This document shows positions 1 to 6,020 of a stretch of 7,301 nt of DNA, piece by piece; the stretch's first letter is position 1; every line of letters starts with the position of its first letter. This DNA comes from an uncultured Rhodocyclaceae bacterium. GTDB lineage: Bacteria > Pseudomonadota > Gammaproteobacteria > Burkholderiales > Rhodocyclaceae. The stretch is from NCBI GenBank assembly GCA_903930805.1, contig CAIYZZ010000458.1, forward strand, positions 1 through 7,301, given 5' to 3'. Both the position numbers and the translations under genes were made by a program. The notes beneath the pieces were generated by a model. The model was not told the origin of the DNA and ran no database searches. It saw only the letters and a list, made by a program, of their open reading frames with translations.

Positions 1-2273
1 ACAGTTCCCTGATCGGTAAACTTCAGGGCATTGTTGGTCAGATTGTGCAGGATCTGACGAAGGCGCAAGCCATCGGCAAACACCGCTGGAGGCAATCCGT
101 CCTCGATCAGTTCGAGCGCCAGGTTTTTCTTCTGGGCGAAGCCGCGTTGCACGGCCAGCACTTCGCGCAGCAGATCGGGCAGGTCAATCGGCGTCAGGTT
201 GAAGTCCATGCGCCCGGCTTCGATCTTGGCCAGATCAAGCACGGCGGAAACCAGCTCCAGCAGATGCTCGCCACTGGCCCGTATGGTCTGTGCATGCTCG
301 CGCAGCACCGGGTTTTCCAACTCCATTTCGAGCAGTTCGGCAAAGCCGAGGATGCCGTTGAGCGGCGTACGCAATTCGTGCGACATGTTGGCGAGGAATT
401 CGCTCTTCATGCGGTTGGCTTCCTCGGCGGCACTGCGCGCTTCCTCCAAACGACCGAACGACAGCTGCACTTCGTCGGCCATGTGGTTGAAGGACTTGGC
501 CAAATCAGCCATTTCGTCCTCGCCACGCAAAGGCAGACGATGCGCCAGATCGCCCTCCTTGAAGCGGCGGATGGCGCTGCTCATTTCGGTGATGCGGGCC
601 GTGAGCACCCCGGCCATCCAGATGGCGATGGCGATCACCAGCACAATCATCACCACCGTTGATGCGGTGAGGCCAAAGGCGGTGTTGCTCAGGTGTTCTC
701 CGATGGTGTTTTGCAAACCCACGCGTTCTTGCTTCAGCTTGCCGTCTGCAGTGGCGATCAACGCATCAATGCTCTTGCCCGATTCGGTTGCGGCCTTGTG
801 GAAATCATCGACATTGGCACCGATCGTTACGTAGCCAAAGCCGCGTTTGCTGGCACCGTACTGGCCGGTGTAGTAGGGAATGGTCGCCGCCGTCGTCAGT
901 TTCCAGAGGCCGGAAAAGAATATTACGAAGGAGCCAGAGCCGCCGTTCTCGGTGAGTGCGTCCCAGCCGTGGCATTGCGGAGAGAAGTTGAGATAACGGC
1001 AATCAAGCGCGACCAGGCCGGACTTGCCGGACTCGGGTGCCGGTTTGCGTTTGAGCGACTGATCGCGGAAGGGCGGCACGCTCAGTTGGTATTCGTGCCA
1101 GGGCTTGCCGCTGGCCTGCCAACCGGCCCAAAGCTCGGTGTCCATCCAGGGCGACGCCGGCTGGCCGGTTTCCGGGTCATAGCCGACGATGAAGTAGTCG
1201 CGCGGATGTGAAATCGAGCGGCTCTTCCGGTCCCAGATGAAGGCGTAGTTGCCGGACGCCGGATCGGCGATCGGGGCAAAGCGCTCTGGAGTCGGTCGGA
1301 TGTTGTCGCTGAAGGCCATCAGGTGGGCATGGTCGAGCGCCAGCGTAACGTAGCCGATGATGCGCCCTCCCTGCTCGACGGGTGTTGCCCAGCGCACGAT
1401 GCCGCGGAAACGCTTGCCGACGGGGTTTTCGAGTCCGGCATAGCCTGAGGCTTCGGGCGTGAAGGGCTTCTTGAGTTCGTCCGCCTTGGCTTTCGTGTAG
1501 GGCCCGATCCATTGTGTCGGCACGTAGGGGCCAATGACTTCCGATACATAAATCTCGCCGGGCTTGAGCTTCTTGAGTTCGGGCCAGTAGGTCTCGGCTT
1601 TGACAAAGGTGTTCTCGCGCCGGCTAACGTCGCGCAGCCCCGGCTTGAGCAGATCACCGCGCTGTACCTTGACCTTTTCCATGCCGTTGGCGTCGATGAA
1701 GCTCATTTCGAGAAACAGCGGATGATTCACCTTGGTGCCGTAGTCTTCAGGCGGACGGGTGTGAAAGTCCTTGGCATTGTCGGGCAAAGGTGGGCGCACG
1801 GGGTTCTCGGCGCTGTAAGGCTCGACCGGCATCCAGCCCTTGCCGTCGGCGGTCGGCATATATTTACCGTGTTCGTACACTTCACGCGTGTGGCCGGCGA
1901 GGAAGCGGCGATAGGCGGCTTCGGATGGTTCTACGGCGGCCGCGTGCAGAACTTCCTTGTCACGATCGTAAAGAAAGTCGGCGACTTGACGGGCAACGTC
2001 TGTGGTGAGCGATTCGATGGCTTCGCGCGAACGCTCGTCGAGGGCGCGCACCGCGTCGTCGTTGGCGGTTTTTCCAGTCTGCTGCTGGGTGACGCGCATG
2101 ACGTCGGTCATCTGCTCGGCGCGAGACGAAACTCCCTCGGCCAGCCACTGCGCCGCTTGCCAGGCGTACCAGGCCAGCAGCACCAGCGGCACCACCTTGA
2201 TGGCGACAAAGATCGCAATCAGCTTGCCACGGATCCCCATGCGCTCGAAAAACTGCGGTACTCGTAGTTTCAT
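1..2273 (-). CDS. Membrane sensor histidine kinase, large periplasmic sensor-HAMP-HisKA (3' end outside window)
   Basis: The frame is open from ATG at 2273 to the window edge (757 codons) with no stop. Order of parts: a short cytoplasmic start; TM1 at about residues 18-38; a periplasmic sensor of roughly 490 residues; TM2 at about 531-556; a HAMP domain at about 551-600 (containing RFKEGDLAHRLPL); and a HisKA domain with H-box SHELRTPLNG, phospho-acceptor His about 632. The start of the ATPase domain is visible as an N-box (QILHNLTNNALKF) just before the edge; the G boxes lie outside. The long two-TM sensor is most like a double-Cache ligand-binding domain, but this is inferred from architecture. 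The open part has only two cysteines, Cys425 and Cys434, both in the sensor. The start is supported by a GAGG at 2283-2286. Family role: ligand sensing leads to autophosphorylation and phosphotransfer to a response regulator. A C-terminal receiver (hybrid kinase) cannot be excluded. The ligand is unknown. Confidence 0.93.
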   Translation of the reverse strand, partial: MKLRVPQFFERMGIRGKLIAIFVAIKVVPLVLLAWYAWQAAQWLAEGVSSRAEQMTDVMRVTQQQTGKTANDDAVRALDERSREAIESLTTDVARQVADFLYDRDKEVLHAAAVEPSEAAYRRFLAGHTREVYEHGKYMPTADGKGWMPVEPYSAENPVRPPLPDNAKDFHTRPPEDYGTKVNHPLFLEMSFIDANGMEKVKVQRGDLLKPGLRDVSRRENTFVKAETYWPELKKLKPGEIYVSEVIGPYVPTQWIGPYTKAKADELKKPFTPEASGYAGLENPVGKRFRGIVRWATPVEQGGRIIGYVTLALDHAHLMAFSDNIRPTPERFAPIADPASGNYAFIWDRKSRSISHPRDYFIVGYDPETGQPASPWMDTELWAGWQASGKPWHEYQLSVPPFRDQSLKRKPAPESGKSGLVALDCRYLNFSPQCHGWDALTENGGSGSFVIFFSGLWKLTTAATIPYYTGQYGASKRGFGYVTIGANVDDFHKAATESGKSIDALIATADGKLKQERVGLQNTIGEHLSNTAFGLTASTVVMIVLVIAIAIWMAGVLTARITEMSSAIRRFKEGDLAHRLPLRGEDEMADLAKSFNHMADEVQLSFGRLEEARSAAEEANRMKSEFLANMSHELRTPLNGILGFAELLEMELENPVLREHAQTIRASGEHLLELVSAVLDLAKIEAGRMDFNLTPIDLPDLLREVLAVQRGFAQKKNLALELIEDGLPPAVFADGLRLRQILHNLTNNALKFTDQGT

Positions 2274-2282
2274 GTTTCCCTA

Positions 2283-2286
2283 CCTC
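2283..2286 (-). promoter_or_regulatory. Ribosome binding site of the histidine kinase
   Basis: GAGG on the minus strand lies 9 nt before the ATG at 2273. It supports this start for the kinase, whose first residues lead directly into the first membrane segment. Confidence 0.55.
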
Positions 2287-2350
2287 TTCGACGACAAGGG
2301 GACGCGGAATGGCTCAGCCTAAGGATAGGAAAACCAAGAGGCCTTCCCGA

Positions 2351-2380
2351 AGTATCACCGACGCACACCACCATCGTCAA
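2351..2380 (-). promoter_or_regulatory. Candidate sigma-70 promoter for the histidine kinase
   Basis: On the minus strand, TTGACG (2380-2375, 5 of 6 to the -35 consensus) is followed after 18 nt by GATACT (2356-2351, 4 of 6 to the -10 consensus). Transcription would start near 2344, leaving a leader of about 70 nt before the kinase ATG. The match is by eye. A promoter here would let the kinase be expressed independently of the heme oxygenase gene upstream. Confidence 0.35.
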
Positions 2381-2428
2381 TCGTCGATTTAGCCCGAGAA
2401 CATGTCAGAAGCCGCCATAAACATTCTG

Positions 2429-2623
2429 CTATTGCGGTAGTAGCGAAGTTGCCAAAAAAAAAGGGGCATCCATCGCCCGCTGGTAGTCCTTCGCCTGTAT
2501 CTCACACCGAATGTCGCGGTCATGCTTGACGCTGACAGGGTGACACTGCTCGATGCTGGGTGCATCGGGTTCCACAGCGGCGGCGTAATTAGCGTCGGTT
2601 CAACCAGAACAGTTACCGTTCAT
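2429..2623 (-). pseudogene. Possible small coding remnant with in-frame TGA
   Basis: Downstream of the heme oxygenase on the same strand, ATG at 2623 starts seven codons (MNGNCSG), then TGA at 2602-2600. The same frame then stays open for 56 codons to TAG at 2431-2429. By eye, the open part has mostly G or C at third codon positions and a mixed, protein-like composition (for example SIEQCHPVSVKHDRDIRCEI). That suggests a former small gene or the tail of a larger one. I recognise no family and no good ribosome binding site. The last codons run through a T tract, so they may not be original coding sequence. Chance openness in GC-rich DNA is a serious alternative. Confidence 0.2.
2454..2478 (-). 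terminator. Weak Rho-independent terminator-like hairpin
   Basis: On the minus strand, GGGC (2478-2475), a 7-nt loop and GCCC (2467-2464) are followed by one C and nine T. The T tract is good but the stem is only 4 bp, so termination would be weak. The place makes sense: it would end transcripts coming from the heme oxygenase gene before the kinase promoter. Confidence 0.3.
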
Positions 2624-2691
2624 CTTGCTATGATCAACTTGGTGCTTGGTAGCCTCGCCAAACCGTAGGGCCGTGACTTTCAAAACACGGT

Positions 2692-3309
2692 CTAAGAAGT
2701 TCTGCCAACCGTGAAGGCAGCATAGCAACGATCCAGGTGCGCTTCGATAAGGCCGAAAAGTTGCACCGCACTTTGAGCTGCGTCGGGAAACTCGGCTTGA
2801 GAGCAGTTGGCATCAGCAAATTGCCAGAACTCTTCCCAGCGCCGTTCGCTGGCTTCACCATAGCCGGCAAAGAAGCTGAGTGGAATGGCATCGCCAAACC
2901 GTTGCTGAAGGTGCCGATAGATAAACTGACCGCCGCGGGTCGAACCCTCGATGGTGTAGAGCATCCCAACCAACTCACCGATATTTTTGGGCATCGGCAG
3001 TGTCGCGTCGATGGGGGCAGGTGCTTTGTCCAACACGGCCAGATCAGCTTCGAGCGCCGACAGTCTGTGTCGCGGGGTGTAGTCAAACAACCCAGGATGC
3101 CGAGCAAGAAATTCCATCATGGCAGTCTCCGCCAGGGCATAGATGCCGTGGAGCGCTGCCAGCGCAGCGGCGTAATCGGCCTGTTGAGGATCAGCACGCA
3201 CCAGCGGTGCAAGCAGCGGGTGGTGATCCAGGGCGTGATGTGGCTGTTTGGTCGCGGCGCGCAGCTGCGCGTGCAGGGGGCTGACTAGATCAGTACGGTC
3301 TTCACTCAT
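2692..3309 (-). CDS. Biliverdin-producing heme oxygenase (BphO/HemO family)
   Basis: This 205-residue protein fits the usual size of bacterial heme oxygenases, soluble all-helical enzymes that open heme to biliverdin, CO and iron. The N-terminal helix has the proximal-ligand region LRAATKQPHHALD (His24 is the probable heme ligand), and the distal helix has the flexible glycine-rich stretch YTIEGSTRGGQFI (about residues 118-130). The GST-x-GG pattern resembles heme oxygenases paired with bacteriophytochromes, which need biliverdin as chromophore. No phytochrome is in view, and the kinase downstream has a periplasmic sensor rather than PAS-GAF-PHY, so iron recovery from heme is an equally good role. 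The ATG at 3309 is preferred; a GTG at 3351 in the same frame would add 14 residues that do not resemble the family. Neither has a strong ribosome binding site. The stop is TAG at 2694-2692. Confidence 0.88.
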   Translation of the reverse strand: MSEDRTDLVSPLHAQLRAATKQPHHALDHHPLLAPLVRADPQQADYAAALAALHGIYALAETAMMEFLARHPGLFDYTPRHRLSALEADLAVLDKAPAPIDATLPMPKNIGELVGMLYTIEGSTRGGQFIYRHLQQRFGDAIPLSFFAGYGEASERRWEEFWQFADANCSQAEFPDAAQSAVQLFGLIEAHLDRCYAAFTVGRTS

Positions 3310-3517
3310 GGGAGAGCAGGATACTGCAACGTGGTCCCGGTTGTTTAACACGCAAAACGCAAAGTCGGCGCCCGCAGGACGGTGCCTGTCTGCTATGCAA
3401 ACGTCACTTTAGGGAAACACTGAAGTTGCTGACAGATCAACCGGGGAACCAGTCGGACAATTTTTTTTGCGCAATCACCAGCAAAGTATCGACGGCTGAC
3501 TGCGGTTGATCCCGGGC

Positions 3518-3916
3518 TTACAGCGGCACGATGCCGTGCCTGACAGCGTAGCGCACCAGCCCCGGCACATCATGGATGTCGAGTCGATTCATGATCTGGG
3601 TACGATAGGTTTCGATGGTTTTGACACTAAGGTTGAGTTGCGTGCCGATTTCCTTGGTCGGCACCCCTTCCGCAAGCAACTTCAGCATCTGGTGTTGCCG
3701 TGAAGTGAGTGAGTCGAAGCTTTCCTCGTTGTTGCTGCGCGCCACATAGCCGGCGATGACCTTTTTCGACACGGCGGCGGATAGCCAGTTTTCACCGGCC
3801 ATGACGGCCCGGATGGCGAGGCCCAGTTCTTCGGGCGCAACATCTTTCAGCATGTAGCCGATAGCGCCAAGCCGCAAGGCGCGTAGGACATGTTCTTCGC
3901 TGGAGTGCATCGACAG
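3518..3916 (-). pseudogene. 5'-truncated NarL/FixJ-family response regulator (C-terminal half)
   Basis: Reading from the break, the frame gives LSMHSSEEHVLRALRLGAIGYMLKD, the last third of a receiver domain: the switch Ser of beta-4 and the conserved Lys in MLKD. A linker and a LuxR-type helix-turn-helix follow (DSLTSRQHQMLKLLAEGV, then SVKTIETYRTQIMNRL, about residues 66-111 counted from the Met at 3910). The stop is TAA at 3520-3518. A full family member is about 210 residues; here the first 80 or so are gone, including the acidic pocket and phospho-acceptor Asp. Upstream of about 3916 the frame becomes unrelated sequence and hits a stop at 3934-3932. Translation from the Met at 3910 would give a DNA-binding fragment that cannot be phosphorylated. 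The histidine kinase on the same strand, beyond the heme oxygenase, is a possible former partner. Confidence 0.85.
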
Positions 3917-4512
3917 TTCTGCTTTCCGCCTTCACGCCCGACGGGCGACAGTGGGTACTGGTTGGGGACATTGCGGGGCATGGACCGGTCGCGGCGCTGG
4001 GCATCCCTTTGGTCTCACAGATTTTCTATCACCAAGCTGGCCAAGGGAGCATCACAACCGATCTTCTCAAAGATCTAAATCGAGCCATGTTCGAGAAGCT
4101 GCCAGCAATTATCTACATGCCTTACGTTTTCGTGGAGATATCGACTGACAGGCGATGCCTCCGTGTATGGAACGGTGGTCTGCCTGGATGCTTGATGTTC
4201 GAACCCGACAGAGAGTTGGTGCATTACCCTTCGATGACTTTTCCTATTGGGCTGTGCTCAGATTACCGTTTTGATGGTGATGGCTACCAGCTAGCAGAAT
4301 TTCCCAAGGATGGGCGCCTTTGGATATTTACCGATGGTTTGTCCGAGTTGCCCGGCAAGGCCAATCAACGGCTGGGCAGCGAAGGTGTCATTGCGCTACT
4401 TGCCGGGCTAGACAAGGACGAAGAATTGACCAAGCTCTGGCGGGAATTCGAGGATTACTATGGTAATCCTCAGTTTCCAGATGACATGACGTTGGTCGAG
4501 TTGAGCGCTTAA
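3917..4512 (+). pseudogene. 5'-truncated SpoIIE/RsbU-type PP2C serine phosphatase
   Basis: From about 3919 the frame reads LLSAFTPDGRQWVLVGDIAGHG, which contains the metal-binding GD-x-AGHG motif of PP2C-like SpoIIE phosphatases. Further motifs follow: WNGGLPG (about 4168), FTDGLSE (about 4327) and a C-terminal DDMTLVEL (about 4480) just before TAA at 4510-4512. These enzymes dephosphorylate anti-sigma-factor antagonists or similar partners, and in proteobacteria they often carry an N-terminal receiver domain. Here everything before the second PP2C segment is missing, including the first acidic metal ligands, and no proper start exists: the first in-frame initiator is TTG at 4009, after the GD motif. 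The product should be inactive. By eye the gene has lower GC and more mixed third positions than the nos genes and the kinase, so it may have a different origin. Confidence 0.85.
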
Positions 4513-4609
4513 TTTGACTCTATGATTCGGTATTGATCTGTCGGCTATCGGGGTGCGGCTGTCGTTCATTTGGGTAATTTCAGCGAACCGCGAACATCGG
4601 CAACTATTA

Positions 4610-4686
4610 AGGGTTGTGGGATGCCTGCCATCAGCATGAGGGGGTGCAGGAAACGATAGAGGTCGGGGCAGACGTCGCACAACCCT
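4610..4686. repeat. Inverted repeat, 9-bp perfect arms within a longer imperfect pair
   Basis: AGGGTTGTG at 4610-4618 is matched by CACAACCCT at 4678-4686, with 59 nt between. Widening the arms to about 20 nt keeps roughly 15 matching positions. It could be a remnant palindromic element or a chance pairing. It lacks the T tract of a terminator and I could not fit it to an integron attC site. Confidence 0.3.
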
Positions 4687-4982
4687 CAACAACTCCGGCC
4701 ATAGCATTCCCCAAACTTTGGTTGACCCGAACGACCGGAGATCGATCCAAAACCCGCCGCTCGACTCTATTGGTGTCACGGATTCATGATCGGCTGACCA
4801 CCCTGGAACATCTAATTCGATAAGGCTGACTGTAGCAGCTTGAAAATCAGGGATGGTGAAGTTGTTGGCGGACGCGTTTCATCTGCACCTTGGCCATCGC
4901 CACTTTGAGGATGATGGCGATCGTACTGGCGGGACGGCGATTGGCATGACTTGGTTCGTACTGTTTTCCCAGCTAACGACTC

Positions 4983-5023
4983 TTAAGGAGAATCAAGGAC
5001 GCCCATCCTCCTCCTTGTAGAAT
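4983..5023 (+). promoter_or_regulatory. Candidate FNR/Dnr-type anaerobic promoter of nosF
   Basis: TTAAG-GAGA-ATCAA at 4983-4996 matches the FNR-family box TTGAT-N4-ATCAA at 8 of 10 defined positions, with one perfect half-site. TAGAAT at 5018-5023 matches the -10 consensus at 5 of 6. The centres lie 31 bp apart, as in class II FNR promoters where the box sits at -41.5, and no -35 element is needed. Transcription would then start at or next to 5031, the nosF ATG. Control by an FNR/Dnr/Anr regulator is common for nos genes. A 6-bp inverted repeat (CAAGGA 4994-4999, TCCTTG 5012-5017) overlaps the region. The match was made by eye only. Confidence 0.45.
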
Positions 5024-5030
5024 TCTGCCC

Positions 5031-5535
5031 ATGATCCGCTGCGAAAATCTCTCCAAATCCTTTCGCCGTGCCCGCGTACTCGATGGCATCAACCTCGACT
5101 ATTGCGCTCGGCGAACGCATTGCCCTGATTGGCTCCAACGGTGCCGGCAAGACTACGCTTATCCGCTGCCTGCTGGGCGAATATGTCCATGAGGGCATGG
5201 TGACCATCGAGGGTCGTTCGCCGCGCACCGAACGCAAGGCGGTGCTAGGCAGCATCGGCTTCGTGCCACAGTTGCCGCCGCCACTGAAAATGCCGGTCGG
5301 GCAACTCATCGAATTCTCGGCATCGCTCTCCGGTCGCTTCACCTGCCGGTTGGTAGCTCGCCGCATCGATGCCGCGTTGGCGAAGGCACTCGATGCCTGG
5401 AAATTCACCGCCGATGCCAGCGGTCTGGTCTGGCAGGGCAAAGTCGCCGGCCCTGATCGTCTGCGTTTTATCGGCGTGCTGTCGCGTTATGTGGCATTGA
5501 TCGGCGATCTCTCTTTGCATGAGGTTGCCGAGTAA
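5031..5535 (+). pseudogene. nosF: nosF, ABC transporter ATPase of nitrous oxide reductase maturation (frameshift and internal deletion)
   Basis: NosF is the cytoplasmic ATPase that pairs with NosY and works with periplasmic NosD in maturing the copper centres of N2O reductase. ATG at 5031 opens a typical ABC start (MIRCENLSKSF, then VLDGINLD). At about 5098-5102 an extra base shifts the frame; dropping one base gives LDIALGERIALIGSNGAGKTT, with Walker A at corrected residues 34-41. The Q-loop Gln is about residue 80 (GFVPQ). After SASLSG (about 5334) the protein jumps to a C-terminal segment (KALDAWKF, then DRLRFIGVLSRY and SLHEVAE). The ABC signature, Walker B, D-loop and switch His are all missing. 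The corrected protein is 167 residues against about 300 usually, so about 130 residues are lost in frame. No Shine-Dalgarno sequence lies near the ATG. TAA at 5533-5535 directly abuts the nosL ATG. It cannot be a working ATPase as written. Confidence 0.88.
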
Positions 5536-6003
5536 ATGCAGCGACGACATTTTGTCGCCGGGTTTGTGCTGACACCGCTGGCCGCTTTGCTTGCCGCCTG
5601 CGGCAGCAAGGGCGACTGGCCCGAGGGTATGGTCGAGATCAAGTGGGATCGCGACCCCTGCGTGCGCTGCAACATGGTGATTTCCGACCGGCGCTTCGCC
5701 GCCCAGATGCGCGGTGGCGAGAAGAATACCGTCTTCAAGTTCGACGATGTCGGCTGCCTCGTGTTCTGGCTAAGCGACAAGGCGGCCAACTATCCGTGGA
5801 TCGCCGAACCTGCCACGCGCATGTGGGTGGCCGACTCAGCCGGAAAACCCGGAGAGAATGCCCGCTGGCTCGATCCGCGCAAAGCACAGTTTGCCGGCGG
5901 ACGCAGTTCGCCGATGGGTTACAACTATGCCGCCATCACCTATCCGCAACCCGGCAGTATCGATTTCGCCACGCTGCGCGAGCATGTGCTGGCAAAAGGG
6001 TAA
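5536..6003 (+). CDS. nosL: NosL, copper chaperone lipoprotein for nitrous oxide reductase
   Basis: This 155-residue protein is intact and of normal family length. It has a signal peptide with a lipobox (LAAC, Cys22), so it should be anchored in a membrane by lipidated Cys22 and face the periplasm. The family's metal-site region is visible as CVRCNM (Cys42, Cys45, Met47), followed by FDDVGC (Cys74) and SSPMGYN (Met127). Known NosL proteins bind Cu(I) and pass it on for NosZ copper-site assembly through the NosDFY complex. The ATG directly follows the nosF stop, and a GAGG at 5521-5524, inside the nosF end, can serve as ribosome binding site, so nosL is probably translationally coupled to nosF. 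It ends with tandem stops (TAATAA). The frame is undamaged although both neighbours carry lesions. Confidence 0.95.
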   Translation: MQRRHFVAGFVLTPLAALLAACGSKGDWPEGMVEIKWDRDPCVRCNMVISDRRFAAQMRGGEKNTVFKFDDVGCLVFWLSDKAANYPWIAEPATRMWVADSAGKPGENARWLDPRKAQFAGGRSSPMGYNYAAITYPQPGSIDFATLREHVLAKG

Positions 6004-6020
6004 TAAGGTAAAAGAAACCA

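Larger units (their letters stand above)
2274..2691. other. Gene-poor spacer between histidine kinase and heme oxygenase
   Basis: No intact gene is visible in these 418 bp. The kinase-proximal part holds the candidate promoter and leader. The middle holds a run of nine A (2454-2462) next to a short inverted repeat. The part nearest the heme oxygenase holds a coding-like open stretch on the minus strand. No transposase ends, tRNA or direct-repeat array was recognised. Confidence 0.5.
4513..5030. other. Gene-poor spacer between phosphatase fragment and nosF
   Basis: No intact gene is visible in these 518 bp. It holds an imperfect inverted repeat (about 4600-4696), a 41-codon open stretch on the minus strand (4972-4850; contains RPASTIAIILKVAMAKVQMK; no start codon, family not recognised), and the probable nosF promoter at its right end. 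In many nos clusters nosF is preceded by nosD or ferredoxin-type genes; none is here, so the spacer probably marks an edge of a rearranged or split cluster. Confidence 0.5.

Noticed and set aside
45..2267. Long plus-strand open frames (45-662, 199-834, 693-1211, 1512-2267)
   Set aside because: They lie opposite the histidine kinase, whose minus-strand frame has clear TM, HAMP and H-box features. Antisense openness is expected in GC-rich coding DNA.
2600..2602. In-frame TGA read as selenocysteine
   Set aside because: There is no convincing SECIS-like hairpin directly downstream and no known selenoprotein context; a nonsense codon or chance is simpler.
2625..2637. FNR-like site TTGCT-ATG-ATCAA
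   Set aside because: The half-sites are 3 nt apart instead of 4, and it points to no gene start.
2737..3288. 183-codon plus-strand open frame
   Set aside because: It is antisense to the heme oxygenase, which has recognisable heme-binding helices; the plus-strand translation has no recognisable motif.
3426..3440. FNR-like site TTGCT-GACAG-ATCAA upstream of the heme oxygenase
   Set aside because: The spacer is 5 nt instead of 4 and one half-site is imperfect. It is about 117 bp before the ATG, with no matching -10 element.
3462..3469. Run of eight T as a terminator
   Set aside because: The sequence before it forms no stable stem (about 3 bp), and no plus-strand gene ends upstream of it.
4600..4696. 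Integron attC site
   Set aside because: The R' and R'' core motifs do not fit in either direction, and no integrase or cassette structure is present.
4941..4960. Sigma-54 promoter (TTGGCATGACTTGG)
   Set aside because: The required GG-N10-GC spacing is not met.
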